Both the position numbers and the translations under genes were made by a program. From Calycina herbarum (taxonomy: Eukaryota; Ascomycota; Leotiomycetes; Helotiales; Pezizellaceae), in assembly GCA_001414485.1 (NCBI GenBank), contig LLEY01000041.1, positions 62,001-126,000 of the forward strand: 64,000 nucleotides of DNA, in the 5' to 3' direction. This document shows positions 12,201-24,232 of this stretch, piece after piece. The notes under the pieces were generated by a model. That model saw only the letters and a list, made by a program, of their open reading frames with translations, searched no databases and was not told where the DNA came from. Each line of letters begins with the position of its first letter. Positions within the stretch are counted from its first letter, which is position 1.

Positions 12201-14985
12201 AGCTTTGCTAGAATATTGCTTATAAGATTATAAGATTAAATTAAAAGAGGGTTATTACCTCTTAAAGTAGAAGCTTCGGTTATATAACTAGAAAAGCCTA
12301 TAGAGAATAGAAAGTTATATAAAGGAAGGTATTAAGAAGGGATATATTAGGAGATCTAAGTTGCTAATTACCTTAAACATGCTTATTATTAAGAAGAAAG
12401 ACAACCTAGATAAGAGAGTATATATTAATTATTAAGAAGTAAATTATACTACGGTTAAGGACGCTTATCTGCTACTACCTAGCTAATACTTGTAGGATAA
12501 GTTGAGTAAGGTAGTACGATTTATAAAACTAGATTAACGAAACGCTTATAGACTTATAAGAATAAAAGTCGGAGATGAATAGAAGATAGCATTTGCCTTA
12601 CTATCGGGCCTTTATAAGTATATAGTTATGCTATTTAGACTTTATAACGTACTAGCTATATATTAGAGATAAAATAATAATATCTTAAGAGATCTTCTAG
12701 GAGTAATAGTAATTTGTTACCTAGATAATATCCTAATCTTCTTAGAAAAAGAAGAAGAATATGAGGGATATATAAGAGAAGTTTTATAACGACTTATAAA
12801 AGTAAACTCTCGGTTGAAACTCTTGAAATACGAGTTCGGAGTAACTTAGACACTTTTCCTAGGATAGGTATTTAGCCTAGGAAAAATGGAAATAGATCTA
12901 GCAAAGATCTAGGACGTCTTAAACTAGAAGTTACTAGAGAATATAAAAGACGTATAGTCCTTCCTTAGATTTGTAAACTTTTGCTATCTATTTATATAAG
13001 ACTATGTAAAGATTACTAAACTAATGTTAAGACTAGTTAAGAAAGCTATTAAGTTTATATAGAATAAATAGACAGAGGAAGCTTTTTAGAAAATTAAAGT
13101 AAAGTTTATAGAAAAACCTATTCTATACGATTTTAACGTAGATAAACCTAGTATAATTAAAACGGATGCCTCAGACATAGTAGTAGATGCGGTTTACTTA
13201 TAGCTAAATAACTAGGGAAAACTTATACCTATTATATATTATTCTAAGATATTTAACCTAGTATAATAAAACTATAGTATCTTTGATAAGGAATTACTTA
13301 CTATAGTATTAGCTTTAGAATACTAGAGAATTTATTTATAGTTAGTAAAATACCTAGTTATAGTTTTATCCGACTACGAGAACCTTAGGACGTTTATAAT
13401 AACTAAGGAACTTACGACTAGACGATTAGCTAGATAGTTAGAGATATTAGGAGGATTTAATATTATTATTCGACATATAAAGGGAACGTTAAATGCTCAA
13501 GCTAATGTTCTTAGCCGGAAACCCGGATACGAGGGAAATAAGGAGTATAAGAAGATTATAATCTTAAAAACTCTTAAGAATAGAGACTTAGTACCTACTA
13601 TATACGAGATAGTAGTAACGAATAATATTTAGATAGATAAGATTTAAAACATATACGAAGGTTATAATTAGTATATAAAAGGGAAACTATAGGTTCCTAG
13701 CTCGTATATAAAAGAATTTATATAGGAATACTATACTATACCTGCTTATAGTTACTAAGGAATTCGTAGAACCCTCTAGAGGATAAGATAATACTATTAT
13801 ATTAATCGATTATCTACGATAGTTAAGGAAGTGATAGCAGAATATAATACTTATACTAGGAATAAGGCTTCCTACTATATACCTTATAGATAAATAAACA
13901 CTACTCTAATACTATAGATACCTTAGAAATTAATATCTATAGATTTTATTATTAAATTATCAAAATCTAAAGATTTAATAATAGGAGTTAAGTATAATAT
14001 AATTCTAGTTATTATAGAACGACTTACGAAGTATATAATTCTAATAGTATATATAGAATCAAGTATAGCTAAGGAACTAGTATTTGCGTTCCTTAGAGAA
14101 GTAGTCTTAAGATATAGACTACTTAAAGAAATACTCTTAGATAGAGATAAACTCTTTACTTTAAAATTCTAGATCGCTCTTATAAAGCGACTAGGTGTGA
14201 AAAGAAAGCTATCTATAGCTTTCTACTCTTAAACGAATAGAGGAAACGAACGAATGAATTAAGTAGTTAAAATATACCTTTGTTATTATATAAACTACTA
14301 GTAAGACAACTAGGTAGAACTGCTGCTCTTAGTATAGTTTGCCTATAATAGTTTAATAACAGAAATAACACTTATTATACTATTCTACGCTAATTTTAGG
14401 TATAAATTATCGGCGTATTAAGAACCGCTGTCTACGACCATCGACAACTAGCTTACTTATGTTCATGTCTTAAAAATTAAAGGGCTATATAAGGAACTTA
14501 TAGAGGATTTATAATTTATAGCTAAAAGAAATATATACTACTATAACAAACGACGTAGTTAGGAGCTAACGCTAAAAGAGGGGGATAAAGTCTACTTAGT
14601 ATAAAAAAACATTGATATAAAAAGACTAAGTAATAAATTAGATTATAAAAAACTTAGACTATTTAAAATTAAACGTGTTAAAGGACCTTTAAATTATAAA
14701 TTAGTACTACTAAGAATAATAAATATCTACCTAGTATTCTATATATCCTTGCTCGAGCTAGCACTACCGGGAGCACTACTAGCCTCACTTATAGAAATTC
14801 AACTAGTAAACCTAAACGCTGAGTATAAAGTTGAGAGGATTCTTAACTATAGACTTGTTAGAAGATAGGTTAGGTATTTAATAAAATAGTTAGATTACCT
14901 ATATTTAGAAAATACTTAGGAACTTAGAAAAAACATTAGTTAGTACTCGGAGGAACTTTAGGAGTTCCACTGTCGAAACCTAAGT
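9270..14985 (+). pseudogene. gag-pol of gypsy element 1, RIP-inactivated
   Basis: Recognisable blocks on the plus strand: a decayed CCHC knuckle near 10160-10220 (YYNYS-LGYRVNKYSKKK, cysteines turned to tyrosines); aspartic protease DSGVIGNFISLTARE near 11725; reverse transcriptase with YLDNILIF near 12715, where the family has YLDDILIF; RNase H with IKTDASD near 13155 and TFIITKELTTRRLAR near 13390; integrase core with ISIDFI (about 13930) and LKEILLDRDKLFT (about 14125); and a chromodomain (EYKVERILNYRLVRR, about 14820). Stops are nearly all TAG/TAA in place of Trp or Gln. The product would package, copy and integrate the element; nothing here could do so now. Confidence 0.9.
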
Positions 14986-14989
14986 CTGC

Positions 14990-15541
14990 CTACATCGCGT
15001 AGTTAGCAGGAAAGGACTTAAGAAAGGCTAGGTCGAGGCCTAGAGCGAGGGCAGGGTCGGAAACGTCGGGCGTAGGAAGGGCGGCTAGCCTAGCAGCCTC
15101 TTCTTCTATCTGCTTCTTTTCTTCCTCCTTCTTCTTTTTCTTTCTTTCTAATTCTTCAGCAGCATCTAGCTCCTTAAGGGAGTTAAGACCAGCTACTATC
15201 ATTCTCTACTTCCGGGTATAAAGCAGTTTCTTTTGCTTATTAACCCAGAGGACTTTCGCCATAGCCTCATCGGCCTCGTCCTCTAGTCGTTGGATCTAAG
15301 CATCCACGGACTCCTAATCTCGAATAGTCGGCATACGGTTTACCTCGCGAACGTCGCAAGTCTTACCGTTCTTTATACAACAACTACAACGATTTAGACT
15401 TTTATCTCGAGGGGCGACACATTTATTTACAAAACCAGCTTTCAAATATCGGGTATAAGGCGCCATTTTTATTCTAGATAAGTTAATTTCTTTTCTAAGG
15501 GCAATACACTTAATACGTTTCGTTAAACGATCGGGTAGCAT
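14990..15541 (-). pseudogene. Antisense ORF near the 3' LTR of gypsy element 1
   Basis: One minus-strand frame runs from the ATG complement at 15541 to 14990, broken only by three TAG-type stops. The N-terminal part carries FVNKCVAPRDK...RCSCCIKNGKTCDVREVNR, a Cys-rich motif resembling small zinc clusters. The C-terminal part is a strongly charged coiled coil (ELERKKKKKEEEKKQIEEEA) followed by an acidic-hydrophobic tail. It is less AT-rich than the adjacent pol. It lies between the chromodomain and the 3' LTR, opposite to gag-pol. I do not recognise a function. Confidence 0.6.
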
Positions 15542-15631
15542 AGTAAAAAGAGAAGAAGGCTGCTAGCCTTCTGACGATATTTCTTAGGTCGTACTTAAGC
15601 GTAGGGACACGCTAAGCTAAGAAGGGGATAG

Positions 15632-16054
15632 TGTTACGAATCACGTATACATGTGATAAGTGAAGACTAGGCGGCGTCCTAACAGGTTAAGCACTATCGG
15701 AATACTCTTATAATAGATAGGGATCGGTTAGGTTAGCTAAGCGATTCAAGGATTTCATTATAATGATCACGTAACGAAAGGGACCGCTGGATCGCTAGGC
15801 GAACCAGCTCATTAGATCGCCAGCTCGACAAGCGAGTTGGCTACCTAGGGGAAACGAAGGTTCTATATATACTGGCACGTCTGCTATCTAGATAGGAGCT
15901 TCGTGCTCAATTTTAGTTATCAATCTTATCATCTTATTTAACATCTTTAATACAAGTAACGAGTTCACTTCCAAGTGAACAACCCGGCGCATCTGTACTT
16001 CTTACCTGTATACCAACCTCCGAGACTTAGTTATATCGTTTGAGTTTCGTTACA
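15632..16054 (+). repeat. 3' LTR of gypsy element 1
   Basis: 423 bp, same length as the 5' LTR, ending TTTCGTTACA, followed directly by the AAAAG target duplication at 16055-16059. Confidence 0.93.
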
Positions 16055-16177
16055 AAAAGGTGGTATAGCGTGGAAAGTTGATGTGCCCCGCATCTTTGTA
16101 CCTAAGATCATTTTAAGTCTGTTATAATATAGATTTGGTAGGCAGATAGGTTAATGGCTTGACCATTCTCGCTTAGC

Positions 16178-17330
16178 TTAGCGCTTGGAGATGAATTCAG
16201 CATCTTTATCTAGATCTGCTGTCGATTTTGTTTGTTTAGTTAGGCTGTTACTGCGGGAAGCTGCTGCCTTCCTCCTAAGCAGGATGGAATTCGAGACTTC
16301 TTCCTATAAACGCTGGCTAGTTCTTAGGTCCGATCGAACAACTAATCGACTTAGGAAACTAGACAAGGAAGGAAAGATCGACTAAGTAAATCGTGTAAAC
16401 AGAAATTCTAAGGAACAGAAAGGCATACTCAAACGAGTATTGTAGTATAATACGCTAATATCCCGAGTTCGTTCTAACATATGTAGAGCTAAGCTTTCTC
16501 GGTCCTTTAGGAAGAAGACAAATTTGCAGTTGTCAAAAGCTATATAGATATTAGACCGCAAAAGCACCGCATTCCCTAAATCTCGTAAAAGGTTATTCGG
16601 ATCCAGCGATAGGTCACTATTATATTCCGCCATCGAATTCGAATTAAACCACTGGCTCTCGTGTTCTAGAATCAAATATGCCGCTTTAGTACTACTGTGG
16701 AATGCGGTGACGCAGCATATAATGTCACGCTGTCGTATGGCAGGGCCTAATGTAGATTGAGGGGCGGTGGTATTGCTTGTAGGTTAAGTCTCTGCGCATC
16801 GGGACTAGACTGCTGGCAAGGCCCTCGGAAACCTCTAGTCTTAGAAAGTTGGCACAACAGGCCATCGGCATAGAAGTCGAGAGGGAAAGGGTGAGGGAGA
16901 AGGAGGCAGGGTTGCCGTTGTAGAGGCGGACGCAGAATCTAGAGAGGAATTTAAACATTAGCCATAATCTATAAAACGGTAGACAGAAAGCACCACCTAC
17001 CGGCTAGGTATAGAACATAGAAATAGTAGTCTATATCCGAAGTAGGCAAGACATCGTCCCAATCTTCCTTAATGTGCTTGCTGTCCTTATGCTCGGGGTC
17101 GCAGGTTCTACTCAAGTATCCATCGAATCGGTCGTCAGCGATAATTACATATACATTATATGCTAGGCCATGATGTATTCCACCGTCTTCATAGTCCCAG
17201 GCATAGAGAGTGAAAAGGATGTTATCGTCAGATGTGTAGGCAGGATGACGGAAATTGATTCGATATTTGCGCTATAGAACGAGTGGTTTCTAGAGGAATT
17301 CGAATTAAGGAGGGAGTAAACTCGGCACAA
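16178..17330 (-). pseudogene. HNH-endonuclease-like fungal protein, nonsense-mutated
   Basis: The minus-strand translation contains hallmarks of a fungal family with an N-terminal beta-rich module and a C-terminal HNH-type domain. N-terminal: FRHPAYTSDDNILFTLYAWD, GGIHHG, then IIADDRFDGYL (about 17260-17000). A probable intron follows, then PVVPTF-D-RFP with stops at Trp/Arg sites (about 16850). The HNH part has RQRDIICCVT, LEHESQWF, LLRSNIYIAFDNCKFVFFLK and FLFTRFT. A TAG at 16382-16384 replaces the Trp normally following this block; the frame then continues to a real stop at 16178. The usual histidine after the Arg-Ser pair appears as Tyr, so catalysis is doubtful. The 5' end is unresolved. 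It starts directly right of the nested gypsy element. Confidence 0.62.
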
Positions 17331-18985
17331 TAGTAGCAGATGAGGCATGTGGAGGAGGTCGTTGAATTGCGGGGCGGCGGGCGAAAAGTGTAAAAGCTAA
17401 TAAAGGAGTGAGTAATGTTGCCAATTATATAACAGATAGGTGTAGATAGATGTTTAATAGGCACTAGGTAAAATATACTTGAATGCTACCTCTGCTGGAG
17501 CTAGGGGAATGCAAATGCAAGGTGGGTCTCAAAGTACGATGATGACGAAATTCTTTGTTAATAGACAGCAATTGCAGCCTGACCAGTAAGGCGATAGTAA
17601 ACATAGTAACAGAAGGTTAAAGCTCTGTTAGTATCTTTTCAGCTGAACCGCGACGCTATAAATAACTAAGAACTTTAACTTCTATAAAAAATCTTATTTG
17701 GTCCCTCTTAGCATTCACGTCCTAGCGACAAGACAGACAGTGAACAAGTCGTTTCTTTCAGCAGAGCGGCAGTCTTCTTCTAGGCTTGGCAGCTCACTCA
17801 AATTATAGGGAAAGAAGTGTAGAGATCAACCAGGTGTGATCGAGGCACGTGATCTAAGTCATGTAAACACCTAGAGATACAGTAGCTAATAAGAGAGTGT
17901 GTTCTAGCACTCGAGAACTTTTGATGTTCTTAAGCCAGTATATACAATATGATTAGCTACTAAAAGAAAGCCTGTAGGTTTGTTAGAAACTATGGAAATG
18001 AACTAATAAAGATAACGTGGTTTATTACTAAGCTGTCTATATTATAGAGTCGTACACTTTTCCTTATATTCAATGAGATATATAATTTTATAACAATCTA
18101 TGTTTACTATATACCCTAGACTATTATAAAAACATGCTCTTATCTTTTTTTAACTAATGCGAAAGCCTGCTCTTCTATCTTAAATTTAAATCTAAGAGTT
18201 TTTATATCAATCTTGCCTAATATAACGAGATCATCTATTATTAAGTAGCAACCTACTATATATGCTTTTTATACTCTTTATTTTAAACCCTTTCCAGGTT
18301 TCTTCGATTTCTAACAAAGATAACTAAGCAAGCATAGATATAAGGGTAAAAGGGTCTTAGCTTAGTTCTTTAAATAGCAGAGTAAGATTAGCTAAGATCT
18401 GCTAATATTTGAGGCTGAGGTAGTCTTAGTCTATTTATTTCCCGTAGGAACGGGATAACAAACGCATTTAGCAATCCCTTTATAGCCTCTTAGAGGTATT
18501 TTCCTTAATATAGCGTTGTAGCGTCTTTGGAATATAGTTAGAACGTTTCTATAATCTCCTTTGTTCTCTACACGCATACGCTATCTTTGTCTTTAAATGT
18601 TTTTTAGGCTAGTTCTAGAATCCAATTTACTCTCTAAGTATACCTTCTAATATAAAGATAGCGTTCTAAAGACGTGTATTTAAAATTAGGTATAAATAGG
18701 GAGTTTTCGAGGGAATCAACGTTATTATAGTACACGTATATACTAAAAGTCGCCTAAAGTGCTGTTTCTAGTCTGAAAGCATTCGTTTTAAGTATACGTT
18801 TTAAGAACGCTATCTCTATATTAGAATAGATACGCTATCTTTGTCTCTATACATCCTTTATATATCCCTATACTTTACCCTCTACTTTATTCTCTACTTC
18901 AAAACCGAAAAGAGTATCTTTTTATAATCTATTTCAATAGTTTAAAACAAATATATCGAAATAAAGAAGACTACACTTCCTAAAA
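17331..18985. other. AT-rich repeat debris
   Basis: Mostly RIP-like sequence. On the minus strand at about 18120-18260 a frame reads YLIIDDLVILGKIDIKTLRF, faintly like the YVDD box of a Ty1/copia reverse transcriptase, but no other copia block could be confirmed. ACGCTATCTTTGTCT and its inverse occur several times at 18587-18845. A phrase at 18012 (ATAACGTGGTTTAT) matches the tip of the MITE at 30315. Confidence 0.35.
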
Positions 18986-20080
18986 ACGTCGTCTAGGACA
19001 GGAGAGAATTTGATAACACTTGTAAGGGATTATACAACTTATAATTTTATAATTTCAGAATTAATTGATTTCTCTATAGTTCATCCTAGAGTAGAGGCTA
19101 CTGATCTCCTTTACACAGTTCATAAAATTCCAGTATATAAACTAGAGGGTTATCCCGACTATTAAGGATTTAAATACTAGGACTCTGAAAAGGTCTTATG
19201 TCATAACTATAGCTAGAATGTTAGCAAAGAGACTAGTAGTTGGTATACCTTACGTTTTAAAGTCATATATACCTTTAATAACTTAGGTATCTAGGAACTT
19301 AGTAAGAGCGGCTTATAGTTAATAAAAGATTACCCTAACCAACCTAAAGTCCCTTTCGTAAAGGATTATATTATATAGAAGTTTCTATAGGAAAATAAAC
19401 TAAGCGTCCCTGTTCCAGAATCATATAAATTCGAAGGGCCCGACAACAAGTTTTCTTTCGAGGTTATAGCTTAAGCGAAAGGAGTTCTAGTAAGCGTAGT
19501 ATATAGGAAATTTTCTAAGCAGTAAAGATTCAACTACTTAAAGGACCTAGGAGAACATATGAAACAATAGCGCCAGATTACCAGCACCTAAATAGAGAGG
19601 GTAGATAGCTTAGAGCTGTTTAATAGGTTAATTAGTAACTATAATAGCCGCAGGTGTATCAAGATAGGGTCTAATAAAGAAGAATAGCTAGGCAACCTGA
19701 CTCTAGCAATTAGAAAGGGGTTACTATAGCCAAAGTATTTTAGGAAAAAGAGTTAGACTAAAGACAAGGAAGTACTAGAGTCTTAGGTCAAAGAAGCGGA
19801 CGAACAGCTAGCTAAGCTTAAGGCAAATTTCCTAAAGGGTAGACTATACGTTTTAACCCACTACGACCTACATTTTAATAACATATTCATTTTAGATAAT
19901 AACAAGGAGAATAAATAGAAGGTTTCTACAAGCATTGATTAGGAACTTGCTAGTTTTTACCCTTAGTAGGTAGAAGCATTTAAGGCCCAGTTTAGTTACA
20001 AGGAATTCCTTACAGAAATCGAGTCCGAGAAATTCATAAAGCTTTTAAACCCTGTTCAAGACGTTATAAATATGTAGAGC
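18986..20080 (+). pseudogene. Aminoglycoside phosphotransferase-like kinase, heavily RIP-mutated
   Basis: APH-fold proteins phosphorylate small molecules; the fungal expansions have unknown substrates. The plus strand shows LSVPVPESYKFEG (about 19404), the phosphate-binding loop HYDLHFNNIFILDNNKE (about 19860; the family has HGDLHPxN), and SID-ELASFYP (about 19930; the family has IDWE, here with TAG for Trp) followed by VEAFKAQF. Glu/Gln/Trp codons are often stops. The frame ends within 15 bp of the stop of a minus-strand APH-like gene, giving a tail-to-tail pair. Confidence 0.7.
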
Positions 20081-20091
20081 AACAGTGGCTC

Positions 20092-20970
20092 TCATAGTAT
20101 CGCATTAGCTGAATCATCGCCACGCTTACGGTAGGCTTCCGAGTCCAGAGATCCGGGCCATTTCTCCATCCCTGGTGGGAAGTAACCAGCATATTCCCAA
20201 TCAAACAAGACTATTGGCTGAAGAGTTTGTGGGTTCATCATGATATTGTGAGCTGCGATGTCGCCGTGTTGGAAAACATACTCGGGGTTTTCTAGAGGTA
20301 GCGTCTTCCAATATTTTTTGCCTTTCCACGGAGGTTCAACGTCAGGGCTAAGCCAAGAAGGGGGCATAACAAATCCGTCGATGCCTCTTTGTTGAGATGT
20401 CAAGTTTTTGAGCTGGGGAAAAACAGTGTTTTCGATAAACTGAAGAGCATTCAAGTATGCCTGTTTCAAACACGTTTCACATGATATACCCTCTGTGTGT
20501 TTTTGTCCCGTCGCTATGGAGCAACCTCGGCTTCGAAGTTCGTTGAGAGGGACACCTGCGATGAACTCTGTGATCAAATATCGCCGACCATCCGGATGAA
20601 CTCCATAATCAAGTAGTTTTGGCACAGGAATCGTCGTTTGCTGAGAGACCAACCTCAAGGCGTTGACTTCATTCGTAATGCGGTCATGGTTCCTAATAAA
20701 AATATATCAATGGTCAGTATTGTATAGTTATATTTTAAAAGGGCTAGTTATATTGTTTATATCCTGCCAAAAAAGATCTGAGGATTTCTTACCAGGATCT
20801 AAACCATTCAAAATAAGTGCCGTCAGCTTTTAGAAAATTAAGTGGAAGTCGCGAGGTTTTTATAAATTTTGAAGAAGTAATTTCGTACGTCGTATCATTC
20901 GTTTCAAAGAATTCAAGGACCGGGCTCGCTATAATATCCTTAGCACTAAGTTCAAAGGCAATAGAAATGT
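20092..20970 (-). CDS. Aminoglycoside phosphotransferase-family protein (possibly truncated)
   Basis: Exon 20692-20092 has the APH/choline-kinase-like fold: TIPVPKLLDYG, the hinge YLITEFIAGVPL, the catalytic loop FQHGDIAAHNIMMNP (family HGDL...N) and the metal-binding block VLFDWEYAGYFPPG. Just upstream a 100-nt intron (20693-20792, GTAAGA...TTAG) joins in frame to an exon ending FEWFRSW, which covers the nucleotide-binding lobe. The start codon is unresolved; further coding may lie at 21000-21250 on the same strand. The family usually continues 10-40 residues past WPGSLDSEAYRKRG, and here the frame ends soon after at 20092, close to the adjacent relic, so the C-terminus may be cut. Base use is ordinary. 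The substrate is unknown. Confidence 0.65.
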
Positions 20971-21354
20971 ATTAAGCAGAAGCTTGACTGACCAGTTCGT
21001 GGCTCCATATTACAAGAGTAGTCTTCTTGGGAACTCAAGCGTGATAATACTAGAGACATTTGTGCAATGAGTTGGGCATTCGAAGGACATGTAATTGGCT
21101 GATGGGAAATAATCGTGTCTATTATCACATTAGCCAAGTAGCGGTACACGAGCGCCCTGGACGTACCGATATTTGTATTTGTAGTGATGCCAGAGATTGA
21201 TTGACTCTTTAGAGCTGGCGCTGAAGATCTCTGCGAGATAGATGTCAAGGTCTTCTCCTCGGTCGGATAAGGTGGTGAGCTTTCGGGTGCTTGTTACAGA
21301 AATTGCCCGCGCCGATTGAATAGACTTATTCCGTTCCGAGACCCAATTTATCAC

Positions 21355-22498
21355 GTGCTACGAGCACGAGCCACAATAAGGCTAAGGACGATAGCGGGCA
21401 TCTTTGCCGAGTCGCGTTGCCGGCTCGGGTCGGATCAATCGAAAGCTTCGACCACCGTCCCGTCTCACCTGTAATAGACAATCGGGGAATAATGAATAGT
21501 CCTTTTTATTTGGATGTCTTAGGTTGAGAGGTGCATATGTTTTAGGTTGAAGCTACAGAATAATGCCCCCATATTTCGCTTCGAATCTACTGACTTCCCC
21601 TTTCTTTACTCCCGCCCCATCTTGCCGCTTCCAATGTCCTCCTCACTTCCCCTTCTCTCGACTAGTAAGCCTGACCTAAAACAACAAAGAAAAATTCCTC
21701 CTGGTATCAAATTCCCATTCCTCCATAACTCTAAGAGTCTGGTTCCTCTTACCAGACCCAGGTCGTCAAGTAGATTACGAAACTCAATGAGAATTGTGAT
21801 TTACGAGCAAATGTTACAGAAAATATTATCGTAGTAGTGAAAAAAAAGGAGAGTGCTAGTTCTTACTGAGTCGTTGAAGAATATCAAGAGGAAAATTGCA
21901 AGTCGAAGCAACGAGATCGCCTTCTCACTAAAGCTCTCCAGACCCGAACTGACAAGTCTATGAAAAATCCAGTAGACTGTCAAAATTGACTAGGGAGTAT
22001 ATGTTGAGAGAAAACATCCGAATATTTTTAAGTGTTTTGCTGTTATTGTTGAACTTGAAAACGAAAACACCGAAAGAAGAAGCCGAAGGGAAAAGCTGTA
22101 CTTTTACACTTGAAAGAAACCGAAGAGAAACAAAACTTTTGTTGCCGAGGTCGTGTTATAGAAGTCAAGGACATAGCCGTGAAATCTTTGAGAGCTGATG
22201 AAGGATGTAGCTGTTCCTATGAGCGACGCCTGCTTTAGAATCAATACCACAGGTTTATTAGTACTCGAAAAAGATAAAGACTCACACCATTTTCTAGCCA
22301 TCAATGAACATATCATCCACCCATCCACGTATTGTCTAATCTCATCACCTCCCCAACGACCTAATCTAGTATTCGTATCTGAAAAAAATATTAGCAAGGC
22401 CACAAAAGATCAGATATCAGAAGCACTAACTGACTACTATCGATTGTTAAGTTGCAAGCTGCATTGTCGATCGCTCCCGTCTCCTTCCAAATCGATGC
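21355..22498. other. Intergenic, no supported gene
   Basis: Several short overlapping open frames on both strands, none with recognisable domains, consistent introns or conserved-looking composition. A plus-strand frame at 22198-22593 is the longest but overlaps the 3' end of a better-supported minus-strand reading. Confidence 0.4.
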
Positions 22499-23329
22499 TT
22501 ACCCCTCCGATACGCTTGCTCTCAATTGATGTAAAGCCCGACCCTTACTCAGCCTCCTTTCACGAATTTGAGCTGGGGTACCTTTCTCCTTGATCTCAAT
22601 CTGACCCTTCTGGATTCCTGACTTGAGTATGACACAACAAGCTTCGGAGAGAGGTAGCGGAATAGTCCAGCCGTTGGAGGCAATGTTTCGTTTCTGGTCA
22701 TTTTCTTGAATGAGGCGGCACCAGGTATCTACTGCTTCTTGCTGAGTCGTTGTTTTACACGTCACTGAATAACGATCAAACAAGGCCGGACGCAGGGCAA
22801 GCATCTTGAGTTTTTCGTGGCTATTAAGACTCTCTCTTTCGTCCTTAGGATAACCCATCTCAATAGCGTCGACTCCCTCGCAGATCAAGTCCATGACTTC
22901 ACGCACGGCTGGTGCATCATTCTAGCCCTCCATTAGCAGCATCGATCAAGGAGGTGCGCTAGGCCATGTATTGCATACCTCGTCCGTCCCAACTGTGACC
23001 TGAACTGCGAACTCATGCTCCTTCAGCTTCTTTATGTCCACCTGGAGCTGGAATCGCATTGCCGGATCCTCTACCAGCTTGACCCCCCGCGTACAATCTA
23101 GCTTGAAACTCAGATTCTGCACAGTAACGGCTATAGCCTTTCCAGTTGCCATTGTAACATTTATACCAGGCGTATGAAGGTGGACAACGAGATCAACGTT
23201 GTTGTCGGGTTGGACACGTTGTATCATCGTGGGACTGGTGGCGAATGGTGGAGCGACTTTCTGGAGGTGGATGACTAGCCAGTACACGCGTCCTTGGACA
23301 TATTTGGAATGGACAGCTTCAAAATCCAT
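22499..23329 (-). pseudogene. Unknown protein of about 270 residues with two nonsense codons
   Basis: Two minus-strand ORFs (23329-22946 and 22906-22499) are in the same frame, separated by 13 codons carrying TGA (22946-22948, as from CGA) and TAG (22922-22924, as from TGG). The joined reading has ordinary composition: an N-terminal half with KYVQGRVYWLVIHLQKVAPP and many beta-like Val-rich stretches, and a C-terminal half with EVMDLICEGVDAIEMGYP and TWCRLIQENDQKRNIASNGW. Some upstream sequence in other frames may belong to a 5' exon. No known domain is recognised. The single-base nature of both breaks suggests recent inactivation, or a gene boundary I misjudge. Confidence 0.5.
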
Positions 23330-24007
23330 CGTGGGAGAGGGGTTGGGAGGAACCGAAACTGTATTTGCGGTGGTGTTGGCATTTGTCTATCAAGGGAGAT
23401 GAGGTTGACGCTTCTGACTTCAGGGAATATCTTGATTGCGCCCGTACAGGCTGCTGGCCACGAAGGTAGTCGAGCGTTTGGTATGGGAAAGCGATTCGAT
23501 GTAGGCAGATCATTGAATGCGCAAACCTTTGAAGGGCTGTGACAAGACACCGAAGTACGTAGGAGGGGGGAGGGCGAGGGGAAAGTTAATATGTTGAGGG
23601 TGGAAATGTACCGCCGTAAACTTGTGGAAGTTAGAAGTCAGAAGTCTGTCTAGACTTCAATCGCTTTCCGCAAACGGCAGGCACGTTAATTTAACGCGCT
23701 ATCACATGACATAATATACCATCTCCCGTGCAGGAATTTCCAGAAAGACACCTCGGAAGGCACTCCACGTTTTTGCAAACCGCCAATTTGATTGCCAGCC
23801 AGTGAATGGTCCGAGCAGAGGCTTCGTGGGGGTGACCAGGCTCGTTAGGCTTGTTAAGATCCTCGGGGGAAGGGTGCAAAGATGCTCGTAAACAGCGGAT
23901 ATCATTTCGATTAAAACCAGTATACTTTTTGCATATGTAAGCCTCAATTGGGTTGTTGCCCTTTTTTAACGTGTGTCGCTCCTTTAATAAAAGTTCTGGG
24001 ACCTGGT
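23330..24007. other. Intergenic
   Basis: No supportable gene. The DNA is not noticeably RIP-mutated and short overlapping frames on both strands look random. Confidence 0.4.
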
Positions 24008-24232
24008 TGTTAGGGGTTGCACCCGTGGAGTAGTCTTGGTTGCCCAGCGACAGAGAATGGCAATAGTGGTGGCAATGATGGTGGGTTTAGTGGTGGGGTC
24101 GGTGGGGATACGTGGCCACTTTTATAGTATATAGAGAGGGTCGGAGTTATGCTTTTGAACAGTAGTTGTTCGTCCTTGTACAAAGTCTGCCTCTGTAGTT
24201 CAATTCACGAGTATTTGCTTCAAGCCCTGACA
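24008..24232. mobile_element. Solo LTR, 225 bp, TSD CTGGT
   Basis: Starts TGTTAGGGGTTGCACCCGTG and ends GCCCTGACA. CTGGT lies on both sides (24003-24007 and 24233-24237), a 5-bp target duplication typical of LTR retrotransposons. The same family occurs at 32486-32756. No internal retroelement sequence adjoins it, so it is the usual product of LTR-LTR recombination. Confidence 0.88.

Larger units (their letters stand above)
8826..16054 (+). mobile_element. Full-length Ty3/gypsy chromovirus with 423-bp LTRs, TSD AAAAG
   Basis: LTRs at 8826-9248 and 15632-16054 are both 423 bp, start TGTTACGAATCACG and end in TTTCGTTA(C/T)A. The 5-bp sequence AAAAG precedes the left LTR (8821-8825) and follows the right one (16055-16059). 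Internal order is gag with zinc knuckle, protease, reverse transcriptase, RNase H, integrase and chromodomain, then an antisense ORF before the 3' LTR. The LTRs differ mostly by C/T and G/A changes and the coding part is full of RIP-type stops, so the element is dead. It lies inside the Starship-like element, between captain and cargo. Confidence 0.93.

Noticed and set aside
18120..18260. Ty1/copia reverse transcriptase
   Set aside because: Only one weak YxDD-like block could be read; not enough to name an element.
21547..22593. Several ORFs of 60-131 codons on both strands
   Set aside because: No domain, no consistent splicing and mutual overlap.
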